A stretch of DNA of 49,136 nucleotides from positions 1 through 49,136 of the forward strand of contig JBCBKP010000024.1 of the NCBI GenBank assembly GCA_038521625.1, given 5' to 3'. The first letter of the stretch is position 1. Each line of letters opens with the position of its first letter. The DNA is from JBCBKP01 sp038521625. GTDB taxonomy: Bacteria > Planctomycetota > Phycisphaerae > Phycisphaerales > UBA1924. The translations under genes were made by a program, and so were the position numbers. Below are positions 17,154 to 26,000 of the stretch, piece after piece. Below the pieces are notes generated by a model. The model was not told the origin of the DNA, did not search any database, and saw nothing but the letters and a program-made list of their open reading frames with translations.

Positions 17154-17176
17154 CGTCGAATATTGACGGATCGTCA
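17154..17176. promoter_or_regulatory. candidate TetR operator upstream of the RND adaptor gene
   Basis: CGTCGAATATTGACG (17154-17168) is a near-palindrome whose outer arms match the perfect palindrome in front of tetR (CGTCAAAATTTGACG) at 12 of 15 positions. It overlaps a second inverted repeat, TGACG-GAT-CGTCA (17164-17176). The block lies 24 bases before the adaptor start codon. Confidence 0.6.
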
Positions 17177-17202
17177 TATTCTGAAGAAATAGGAAACTGG
17201 AT

Positions 17203-17931
17203 TCAGCGTGCGATGCCCTCCGGGGCGGGTTCGCCGAACACCGATTCACTGATTTGATTCGCTGACGCCCCGTAGTCCCAGTCCCCTGAGAGGGGCCGCC
17301 AGCCGTAGCCGTCGAGGATGCGGCCGTAGTTTTGCCAGAGCACGCGCCGGAGATCTACGTTCTCGAATGGGGGGAGAGGCTCGCTGCTTGTGATCCGGTA
17401 GTGCCCGACCGACTGCGTCCATAGGCCGTAGAGAGGGGCGCAGAGCGGAGTCCCCTCGGGCAATCGGAGATCGCCCGCGTCGATCGCGTCTCGCACGATC
17501 TGCGTGAGCACGTCCATCATCGCGGATTTGGTGCGGATCCACTGCTCCCGGCGTTCGTCGGTGATTTTGCTCGCGATGGACTCGAGGTCGAGAATGGACT
17601 CCACCGCGAAGTGATCGGGGTGGCGCCGGATGAAGATCGCGTCTGCAACGCCGATGGCCAGCACGCGTTCCCGAGTGCGGCCGTCGAATGAGGCCGCCTT
17701 CCGGAACATCTCCGCCCGCGCCGCCGCGGTGTCGTTGCAGAGCGCGGCGATGAGATCCTCCTTCGAGGCGAAGTGCTGGTAGACGGTGCCCTTCGAGTAC
17801 TCGATCGCCTCGGCGATCCGCTCCATATTAAGTCCGAGATAGCCGCGCTCGGCGAGCATCCGCCGGGCGGTGTCGATGATCAGCCGCTCGCGAGCGAGCC
17901 GTTCACGTTGGCGTCGGGCCGATGCGACCAT
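17203..17931 (-). CDS. TetR-family regulator of the RND efflux operon
   Basis: A 242-residue regulator. The N-terminal helix-turn-helix is typical: ARRMLAERGYLGLNMERIAE then SKGTVYQHFASKEDLIAALC (about residues 22-68). The C-terminal ligand domain is longer than average. It is encoded just upstream of the adaptor and pump on the same strand, but separated by a 72-base region with its own operator-like block, so the efflux genes can be controlled separately. A perfect palindrome 12 bases before its start codon suggests autorepression. Confidence 0.9.
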   Translation of the reverse strand: MVASARRQRERLARERLIIDTARRMLAERGYLGLNMERIAEAIEYSKGTVYQHFASKEDLIAALCNDTAAARAEMFRKAASFDGRTRERVLAIGVADAIFIRRHPDHFAVESILDLESIASKITDERREQWIRTKSAMMDVLTQIVRDAIDAGDLRLPEGTPLCAPLYGLWTQSVGHYRITSSEPLPPFENVDLRRVLWQNYGRILDGYGWRPLSGDWDYGASANQISESVFGEPAPEGIAR

Positions 17932-17942
17932 TGCTGAAGTAT

Positions 17943-18007
17943 CGTCAAAATTTGACGGAACGTCAAGTGAGTCAGTGCGGATTCTCTGTTGTCAAATACA
18001 CTTGACA
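17943..18007. promoter_or_regulatory. palindromes in the tetR / membrane-protein divergent region
   Basis: CGTCAAAATTTGACG (17943-17957) has perfect seven-base arms and lies 12 bases before tetR. Further on, TGTCAA-ATACAC-TTGACA (17990-18007) has perfect six-base arms; its right arm TTGACA is also an ideal -35 hexamer for the plus-strand gene at 18038. A half-site CGTCAAG lies between them. The shared TCAA/TTGA core suggests one regulator for both directions. Confidence 0.6.
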
Positions 18008-18037
18008 TTTTGGAAAGTATGGATTACCTTGGGCGGG

Positions 18038-18448
18038 ATGCTTCTGATGCTCAATCCGAGATGGCGGGGGATCGGCCTGGCGGCGGTGCTGCTCGCGGCG
18101 ATCGCGTTCGCGGCGGGTGTCGCGCTGGAGATCGCGGGCGTGCGGGCCGTGCCTGACGTGCCGATCCGCGAGACCGTCTGGACCGCGGCGCGGTTCGTGG
18201 CGATCGCGGGTCTGCTGGCGATCGTGTTCGCTCGCGAGCGGACCGAGGACGAGTTCATCGACAGGCTGCGGCTGGAGTCGTTCCGCGCGACGCTGCTGGT
18301 CGTCGCTCTCGCGATCGCCGCGAACGAGGTCGTCTACTTCTTCGCGGACCGACGCACGCTCGATGGAGCCGGCGTGGTCCTTCTCCAGCTGTCCCTCTAT
18401 GCCGTGGTGTTCCACGCGCAACGCGTGCGAGCCGGGCTGCAGGCATGA
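18038..18448 (+). CDS. small four-helix membrane protein, function unknown
   Basis: A 136-residue hydrophobic protein with four predicted membrane helices (about 9-31, 46-64, 80-100, 110-128), read from ATG 18038; GGGCGGG just before it is only a weak ribosome site. Its stop overlaps the start of the XRE regulator by four bases. Small membrane proteins coupled to short XRE regulators are a known pairing (as in DUF2178-type cassettes), but I recognise no specific family. Promoter sequence TTGACA lies 31 bases upstream. Confidence 0.65.
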   Translation: MLLMLNPRWRGIGLAAVLLAAIAFAAGVALEIAGVRAVPDVPIRETVWTAARFVAIAGLLAIVFARERTEDEFIDRLRLESFRATLLVVALAIAANEVVYFFADRRTLDGAGVVLLQLSLYAVVFHAQRVRAGLQA

Positions 18449-18693
18449 AGAACTCTCTGAAGGTCGAGCGCGCAAGGCTCGGGCTGACCCAGGCCGGGCT
18501 GGCCGAGGCCGTGGGCGTGTCGCGCCAGTCGATCAACGCCATCGAGAAGGGGCGGTACGTGCCGTCAACCGTTCTGGCATTGAAGCTCGCGCGGGTGCTC
18601 CGTGTCCGTGTTGAGGATCTCTTCGCGCTCGAGCCCGGGGACGGCACGGTGGATGTCGCGCAGGTCGACGCTGCGGAGGAGTCATCCCGATGA
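18445..18693 (+). CDS. XRE-family (Cro/CI-like) regulator
   Basis: An 82-residue single-domain regulator: VERARLGLTQAGLAEAVGVS then RQSINAIEKGRYVPSTVLAL is a complete XRE helix-turn-helix (about residues 7-60), followed by a short acidic tail. This compact form resembles YgzD/YozG regulators, which are encoded with membrane proteins and may be controlled by them. It overlaps its neighbours by four bases on both sides (ATGA), giving a three-gene coupled unit. Confidence 0.9.
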   Translation: MKNSLKVERARLGLTQAGLAEAVGVSRQSINAIEKGRYVPSTVLALKLARVLRVRVEDLFALEPGDGTVDVAQVDAAEESSR

Positions 18694-19988
18694 GCAACGG
18701 AGTCAGCGTGTTGATCGTGGCGTTTCTAATGCTCTCGACGTTCGAGATCGGGCTCGAACGGGCCTGCGCTGCGGCCGCCGGTGACGATCGTGCCTCCGTG
18801 ATTGTGCTCCGCGGGGCGCGCGTGGTCGATGTCCGGCGCGGTGAGGCGAGCGAGCCGTCGGACGTCCTGATCCGTGGGGGTCGCATCGCTTCAATCGGCG
18901 ACATCGCCGATCCCGCCGGTGCAACCGTGATCGATGCGAGGGAAGGTACATCATCCCCGGCCTGATCGACGCGCATGTCCACGTGACGTCGCTGCCCGAG
19001 CACGCGCGCGTCGAGGCACTCCGCTCGACGCTGCGGGGGGGGCGTGACGCGCGTGCGCGATATGGGCGGGCACGGCCCCACGCTCCGCGGGCTCAGGGAT
19101 CGCGCGTCCGAACTCGGGCTGCCGTCGATCCACCTCTCGGCCGTCATCGCCAGGCCGGGGTGGATGGCGCGCGACCCGCGTGCCGCCGCTTCGGCACCGG
19201 GAGATCGCCCCGGCGAACAGCCCTGGATGGCGGGCATCTCGACTGCGGATGAGGCCGAACGGGCCGCGGCCGACGCTGTGGCGTTCGGAGCCGATGGGCT
19301 CAAGCTGTACGCGGACCTGCCGGTCGACGTGGTGGAGGCGCTCGTGCGTGCCGGTGCACGCCACGGGCTCGGGGTGTGGAGCCAGGCCACGATCTTCCCG
19401 GCACGGCCGAGCGAGGTCGTCCGGGCGGGCGTGCGTTCGTTGTCGCACGCGGAGATGATCTTCCTTGAGACCGACGAGGACCTGCCGGCGACCTATCACG
19501 CGGCGTCGTTCGGGGGGCGGACGCCGGCGGAGGCCGGATCGCCGGGGCTCGGGCCGCTGTTCCAGCTGATGCACGAGCGTGGCGTGTTCTTGGAGCCGAC
19601 GCTGACGGTGACACGTATCAGAGCCGCGCGCAAGATCATCGGCGAGGAGCACGCGAGGGCGACGTACGAACTCGTAGGCCGGGCATGGCGATCGGGGGTG
19701 CGGATCGTCGCGGGCACGGACCTGATGTCGACGCCCGGCATGCCGGTGCCGAATCTGCATATGGAGCTCGAGCTGCTCGTCGATGAGGCCGGGCTGACCG
19801 CCGAGGCGGCATTGCGCGGTGCGACGCTCCACACGGCCGAGATGCTCGGGCTTGGGGAGGACCTCGGGACTGTCGAGCCGGGCATGATCGCCGATCTGCT
19901 CGTGCTCGAGCGCAACCCGCTCGAGGACATCCGGGCGACGAGCGAGATCGCGATCGTCATGCGCGCGGGCGAGGTGGTCTCGCCCTGA
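18690..19988 (+). pseudogene. amidohydrolase with two compensating frameshifts
   Basis: The region encodes a metal-dependent amidohydrolase of the imidazolonepropionase/prolidase-like group in three pieces. The first frame ends at 18965 after IASIGDIADPAGATVIDAR; one G is missing near 18940-18942, after which the next frame continues GRYIIPGLIDAHVHVT with the metal-binding HVH. A G8 run at 19035-19042 has one G too many; beyond it the original frame resumes at GVTRVRDMGGHGPTLRG and runs to VMRAGEVVSP with the later motifs SLSHAEM and VAGTDL. Both indels are in G runs, so sequencing error and true inactivation are equally possible. A signal peptide is likely. The start overlaps the XRE stop. 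Confidence 0.8.
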
Positions 19989-20015
19989 CGGATCGGATCG
20001 GGCCGCCGAGACCCG

Positions 20016-21596
20016 CTATCGCGTGCGCTCGATCTCGCCCGGGCGCCACGACCTCTCGAACCAGGGCTCGAGCGGGCCGTAGAGGCGCAGGATCGCGAAC
20101 CAGCCCTTGCGGGGGACCGTCTCGATCCAGTTCACCTCCTTGCCCGCGGGCGGCTCGGGCCCGAAGAAGAGGTCGACCGAGCCGTCGGGGTTGACATCCA
20201 GCTCGTCGCGCTCGTTGTTCTTGCTCGGGAACGGCTGGCCGGTCTGGAGCTCGGACCGCGACTGCGGGTCGTACACCACGACCGACCAGAAGTCCTTGGC
20301 GGGGACGCCCGCCGGGATGTTCAGCGTGTACGTCCGCGACCCGTCGAGGAACTCGCCGTCGGAGTCGGTGACGTTGAGCGCGTACTGCGAGCCCGCGCCG
20401 ACGAGCTTGAGCACCATCGCCGGCGTGTTCACCGTCGCCATGTAGAAGAACATCGTCCGGGCGTCCTTGTACCGGCCGCCGGCCCCGTCGTCCTTCAGCC
20501 ACTCGTAGCTGCCGCCGATGAACGCCGTGAACCAGCCCGAGCCCTCATAGAGGTACGCGCTCGGATCGCGCGGCTTTAGCCAGATCGAGCGGGCCGTGGC
20601 GTTGCCCACCGCGACCGCGTCGATGAGGATCTCCATCATCCGATCGTCGGGCTCGAACGGCTCGCCCTTCTGGATCCCGATCGAGGCCGCGAGGCCACGC
20701 AGCTCGGGATCGAAGGCCGAGATCGGCTCGCGATCGATCACCGCGTGCAGCTCCTCGTAGAACTCGAAGTCGTTCGCGTGGATCGTGTTGAACACACGCT
20801 CCGAGGCGCTGATGAACTCCATACGCGGCGGGGCCGATCGGCGTGCCAGCGGGTAGATCCGCAGCCCGTCCTCGTACGCCGCGACCGCCGCGTCGGTCCT
20901 GCCGTCGACGAGGAAGCCCCGGGCGATGAACCAGTTGATGTAGCTCCTGGATCTCGAGACAAAGTACGTCTCGCCGTCGACATCCGCCTCGTAGCCGCCC
21001 TCGGGCGGATCGAGGTCGCCCTCGTAGTCCGGCGGCAGGATCAGGTACTTGCCGCCCTCACCCCGGTCCGGCCCGGGCACGCCCATGTCCGTCACGAAAC
21101 GGAAGAACGCGTCGTTGACCGTCGTCGGCCCCTGGCCCCTCGGGATCTCGATGACGGTCGGCCCGTCGCGGCCGAGATCGAGGATTGCCATGCCGTAGAT
21201 GGTGTCCGTGTTGCCCGTCAGGAACAGCGGGTTGGAGTCCATGAGCCGGTCGAAGTACGCGACCTTGTGGGCCGCGTCGAGGCCGATCTCGGTGAGGCCC
21301 CGCCGGATCCCCTCGATCGACGTCGCCGGGATGAAGTTCAGGAAGACCTCGACGCCCCGCATGAAGTCCAGGTTGTCGAAGACGAGTTGGGACGTCCGGG
21401 GCGTCGGACGGCCGTCGTCGAACCGAAGCGTGCCGAGGCGGGTCCGCATGCGATCGGGCGTCATGATCTTCTCGGGGATCTGCGTGTTGTAGCCGGGCGT
21501 CGCGCCTTCGAAGGGCGTTCCCTGCGCGCTGGCGTCGCGGGCGATCAGCGAGGCGAGCAGTGTGCTCGCGACGACGGCGGTCTGACGCGTGGTCAT
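20016..21596 (-). CDS. secreted DUF1254/DUF1214 protein
   Basis: A 526-residue exported protein. ATG 21596 is chosen because it opens a signal peptide ending near RDASAQG; the longer frame upstream is Arg-rich noise. Residues about 65-190 are DUF1254-like (FMRGVEVFLNFIPATSIEGI, then NTDTIYGMAILDLGRDGPTV) and the C-terminal 110 residues are DUF1214-like (PAKDFWSVVVYDPQSRSELQ, FFGPEPPAGKEVNWIETVP). The pair of domains is common in bacteria and has no settled function. It follows the M24 peptidase gene by 71 bases on the same strand. Confidence 0.88.
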   Translation of the reverse strand: MTTRQTAVVASTLLASLIARDASAQGTPFEGATPGYNTQIPEKIMTPDRMRTRLGTLRFDDGRPTPRTSQLVFDNLDFMRGVEVFLNFIPATSIEGIRRGLTEIGLDAAHKVAYFDRLMDSNPLFLTGNTDTIYGMAILDLGRDGPTVIEIPRGQGPTTVNDAFFRFVTDMGVPGPDRGEGGKYLILPPDYEGDLDPPEGGYEADVDGETYFVSRSRSYINWFIARGFLVDGRTDAAVAAYEDGLRIYPLARRSAPPRMEFISASERVFNTIHANDFEFYEELHAVIDREPISAFDPELRGLAASIGIQKGEPFEPDDRMMEILIDAVAVGNATARSIWLKPRDPSAYLYEGSGWFTAFIGGSYEWLKDDGAGGRYKDARTMFFYMATVNTPAMVLKLVGAGSQYALNVTDSDGEFLDGSRTYTLNIPAGVPAKDFWSVVVYDPQSRSELQTGQPFPSKNNERDELDVNPDGSVDLFFGPEPPAGKEVNWIETVPRKGWFAILRLYGPLEPWFERSWRPGEIERTR

Positions 21597-21667
21597 GCGT
21601 TGCTCCCGATGGGCTCGTTGTTCGAGCGCCGGAGCATACCGGCCGCGGCGGGCGGTCGCGCGAGGGT

Positions 21668-23005
21668 CTAGCGCACGACGTGCAGCTCGGTCTGACGGCC
21701 GTCGATGTAGGTCACACGCCCGTCCTCGAAGATCGCGTCTTCCTCGAGCATGATGCGGACCTCCTGGCCGTCCCACTCCGGGAGCGGCTCGATGATGCTC
21801 AGCTCGATCGCGTACGCGGTGCGGTCGTGGATGAGATAGTCGCCCTTGCCGGGGACGCCGCCCTGCTTGTCCCACATCCCGATCGCCGGCCCGGCGCCGT
21901 GCCCGTGGAATCCGATCGGGTGCGTGTAGACCATCGCGTCGATGCCGCGGGCCTCGGCCTCGGCGAGGGCGTCGAGCAGCACGTCGTTGCCGGTGCGCAC
22001 CGCCGCGAAGGCCTCGGTGAGGATGTCCTGCATCTCGTTGCCGCGCTGAAACGCGCGTCGGAGCCCGGCCGGCGGCTCGTACTCACCGCGCCGGAGCACG
22101 TAGGCCATCTGCTGGGTATCGGTGTTGAGCCTGAGGTAGGTGATCCCGAGGTCGAGATGGATGAGGTCGCCGCGTCGGATCACCTGCTCCCCGCCGGAGA
22201 TCATCTCGAGGAAGCCGGCGCTGGCCTCGTGGCGTTGCACGGAGACGAGCGGGTGGAACCACGTGACGAGGCCGAGCTCGCGGATGCGCTCGCGGCACCA
22301 CCACTTGAGATCGTCGGTCGTCGTCACGCCCGGCTGGATGACGCGCTCGGAGAGCGCCTCCGCCATGATCTCGTGGGCGATGCGGCAGACGGAGGCGTAG
22401 ACCTCCATCTCCTCCGGGAGGCGGCGCTCGAGCCAGCCGATCGCGAGCGGCTCCGCCGGCACGATCCGCTCGTGAAGCCGGGTCGGCAACGCCGCGAGCA
22501 GTTCCTCGTGCTGCGAGTGGGCGAGGCCGTCGGCGAGCGCGAACGTCGGCGAGATGTTGAGGCCGATCCGCTCGGGGTCGCGTTGTTCGATGATCTCGGC
22601 GAGCCGGGCCCACTGGTCGGGCTGCTCGTCGGGATCCCAGGCGGACTCGAACAACTCGCCGACGTCGTACCGCGAGACCGCGAGCCGCTCGACGATGGTG
22701 CCGGGGCCGGCGTCGTGGAAGACCAGGACCGTGCGGCGTCTGGCGTTGAGCCACGTCGCCGGGAGCATGGTCTTCAGGACCGGGTCCTCGTTGTACTCGC
22801 GCCCCAGCACGATCCACATGTCCACACCGTTCTCTCGCATGAGCTCGGGGACGATGCGGTCGAGCCGCTGGAGCAGCCAGGCATCGACGACCTCGGCGCG
22901 TTCGCGCATCGGCAGGACGACCCCCGGCTGCCGGGCCCCGGCGAGCGGTGCGACGAGCGCGGTGATGACGGCGATGAGGGGCGAGAGCGGGATCGTTCGC
23001 GGCAT
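21668..23005 (-). CDS. secreted M24-family metallopeptidase (Xaa-Pro aminopeptidase-like)
   Basis: A 445-residue protein with a cleavable signal peptide (IAVITALVAPLAGA). The C-terminal half is a pita-bread M24 domain with the five metal ligands in order: Asp in LIHLDLGITY, Asp in LNTDTQQ, His in THPIGFHGHG, Glu in AIELSIIEP and Glu in LEEDAIFEDG. The N-terminal half is a creatinase-like domain. It probably removes amino acids from proline-containing peptides outside the cytoplasm. It lies between the DUF1254 gene and the histidine kinase, all on the minus strand. Confidence 0.9.
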   Translation of the reverse strand: MPRTIPLSPLIAVITALVAPLAGARQPGVVLPMRERAEVVDAWLLQRLDRIVPELMRENGVDMWIVLGREYNEDPVLKTMLPATWLNARRRTVLVFHDAGPGTIVERLAVSRYDVGELFESAWDPDEQPDQWARLAEIIEQRDPERIGLNISPTFALADGLAHSQHEELLAALPTRLHERIVPAEPLAIGWLERRLPEEMEVYASVCRIAHEIMAEALSERVIQPGVTTTDDLKWWCRERIRELGLVTWFHPLVSVQRHEASAGFLEMISGGEQVIRRGDLIHLDLGITYLRLNTDTQQMAYVLRRGEYEPPAGLRRAFQRGNEMQDILTEAFAAVRTGNDVLLDALAEAEARGIDAMVYTHPIGFHGHGAGPAIGMWDKQGGVPGKGDYLIHDRTAYAIELSIIEPLPEWDGQEVRIMLEEDAIFEDGRVTYIDGRQTELHVVR

Positions 23006-23096
23006 GGTGGGGACCCGTTGTTGCGCGTGGATCGGAGGCCGGATGCCCTCTCAGACTACCGCGCGGCGATCTCGGGGCGGCGGCGGGGGCCCGGAG

Positions 23097-26000
23097 TCAC
23101 GCCGCGTCGGGAGTGCTCGCGGCCGAACCGGCCAGAACGCTGCAGGTCGCGATGAGCTTCGTTCGGTCGATCGGCTTGCTGAGGTACTCATCGCAGCCGG
23201 CCTCGAGGCATCGCTGGCGATCGTCCTCCATCGCGTGCGCCGTGAGCGCAACGATCGGCAGCCGGCATCCGCCGGCCCGCAGCCGACGCGTGGCGCCGTA
23301 GCCGTCGAGCTCGGGCATCTGCATGTCCATCAGGATCAGGTCGGGGCGCTCGGCCTCGCTCGCGGTCTCGATCGTTTCCGCGGCGATCCGCCCGTTCTCG
23401 CAGACCGTCACGCGGGCGCCGGACCGCTCGAGCAGGAACGAGATCAGACGCTGGTTGTCCGGGCCGTCCTCGGCGAGCAGCACGTGGACGCCCCGGAGCG
23501 GCATCTCGTTCTGCGGGACGGGCTCGGCGGTCGGGTCGGCCGAGATCGATCGCTTCTTGGAGGCCTCGATCTCGCTCGGGTCGACCAGTTCCACGCCGTC
23601 GATGTCGCCGGTCGCGATCGTCGCGGTGAACCTGCTGCCCTCGCCCTCGGTGGACTCGACCTCGATCCCACCGCCCAGCATCGCCGCGAGCGCGTTGGAG
23701 ATCCGCAGCCCCAAACCACTGCCCCCGAACTGGCGCGTCGTGCTGGCGTCGGCCTGGGTGAATGCCTCGAAGCGCGCGATCGCGTCACGTTGCTCGGGCG
23801 ACATCCCGATGCCCGTGTCCACGACACCGAATCGCATCGCCGAGGAGTCCGGGTCGTGCTCGACGTGGATCGTCACGCTCCCGGACTCGGTGAACTTGAT
23901 CGCGTTGCCGACGAGATTCAGCAGGATCTGCCTCATGCGCGTCGGGTCCGACACGATCCGGCCCGGCACCGGCGTGTCGAAGCTCACGGACAGCTGGACG
24001 TCCTTGCTTCTCGCTCTGGGCTCGACGAGGGAGGCGACCTCCTCGACGATGCGGGCGGGGTCGGTGTCGATCAGCTCGACCGACATCTGGCCCGCCTCGA
24101 TCTTCGAGACATCCAGGATGTCGTTGATGATTGTCAGGAGATGGCTGGCGTTGGAACGGACGGTCTCCACGTAGCTCTCGAAGTCGGTCGCGCACGACGC
24201 CGGGTCGGAGAGCAGGTCCGCGTATCCGAGGATCGCGGTCATCGGCGTCCGGATCTCGTGGCTCATGTTGGCGAGGAAGTCGCTCTTGGCCTGGCTTGCC
24301 CGCGTGGCATGCTCGACCGCGTCCCGCATCGCCTGGATGTCGATGTGGACGCCGATCATCCGCTTCGGGGCCCCGTCGGCGCCGCGCTCGACCACGTTCC
24401 CGGCGTCGCGGATCCAGAGCCACCGCCCGTCCTTGGTGCGCAGCCGGTGCTCGTTGACGTAGATGTCGGTCTCCCCCCTCGCGTGGCGTTCGACATCGGC
24501 GAGAGCGCTCTCGAGGTCCTCGGGATGCACCAGGCCCTTCCAGGTATCGAGGCACATCGGGAGTTCGCCGGGGTCGTACCCGAGCATCGTGTAGAACGTG
24601 TCGCTGAAGAAGGTCTCGTTGGAGACCATGTCCCAGTCCCAAAGGCCGATCCGGGCGGCGCGGGTCGCGAGGTCGAGCCGGCTCTGCATCGTGTGCCGAT
24701 CGTGGACGTCGCTGATCGAGCCCGACATCCGCAGGACCCGGCCCGCGCCGTCGCGCGTCGACGTGGCCCGTGTGCGGAACCACCTGTAGTCCCCGTGACG
24801 CATCCGCAGCCGGTACTCGACGTCGTACGGGGCGTGATTCTCGAGGTGATCGCGGACGGCTTCGAGCGTCGGGTCTTTGTCGTCGGGGTGGAGCAGATCG
24901 ACGAAGGACTCGAGCGTCGGTTCGAATGAGTCGAACTCGTGCGGCTCGAGGCCGATGAGTCGCTTGAACTGATCGGCGTACCAGACCTCGCCGCTGAACG
25001 GGACGTAGTCCCACAGACCGTCCGATGTGCCGCCGACCGCACGCTCGAATCGGCCCTGGAGCTCGCGCAGCTCCCGCGCGGCCGTCTCGACCTGGGCGCG
25101 GTCGCGTTCTCGCACGACCGCCGCCGCGAAGAGCTCCCCGATCTGCAGCATCGCCTCGCTTCTAGCCGGCTCTCGGCTCGGGTTCACGGACGTGTACAGG
25201 AGCAGCACGCCCACGCAGGACGCCTCTTCCATAAGCGGGATGATGTAGTGTCCGTGCTCGTCCACTACCGCCCGGGCGTGGTCCGGCCCTTCGGTCCCGG
25301 AACAGCGATCGCTGATCAGCAGTTCGCCGGACCGCGCCGCACGTCCGCTCAGGCTCGAGCTCAGCGGGAGCTCCGTGTTTCCGCTGGAGGACCGCCCCGA
25401 GAGCTCGCCGACAGACGCGAACATCCGCAGCCGGTCGTCGCCGGGCTCCAGCGTGTACAGCCCTCCGCTCTGCATGATGTCGAGGTCATCCATCTCGACA
25501 ACCACGCCGAGCGCCTCCTCGACACGCTCCGTGAGCGGGGCCTCCTGGGAGAGGATGGCGCCGATCCGGGCCTGAGTCTCGGCGCCCTCGGTGCGCAGCC
25601 GCGCATCCCGCTCGGCACGCACGAGCTCGGTGATGTCTCGTTTGATCAGCAGCACGCTCTCCACGTCGCCGTCGTCGCTGAGCAGCGGCGACGCGGCGAC
25701 ATGGAGCCAGGCCGCGCGTTCATCGGCCGGATTGGCCGTCTCCAGAGCCGGGAGCGGGATGTCGCGATCGATGCTCACGCGGACGCGCTCCTCGAACGGC
25801 TCGCCGCGTGTCACGGCCTCGAGAATCCTCTGCTGGACATCTGCTTCGGCACGCCCGGGCGTGAAGAGGATCGTTGACGTTCCGCCGTCGAGCTCGTGGC
25901 CGAGACGCGCATCGAACTCGCGTGCGGCGGGGTTGGCGTATCGCACGAGTCCGTCGAGGTCGGCGACCACCATCGGGTCCGGGCACCGCTCGAAGGCCGC

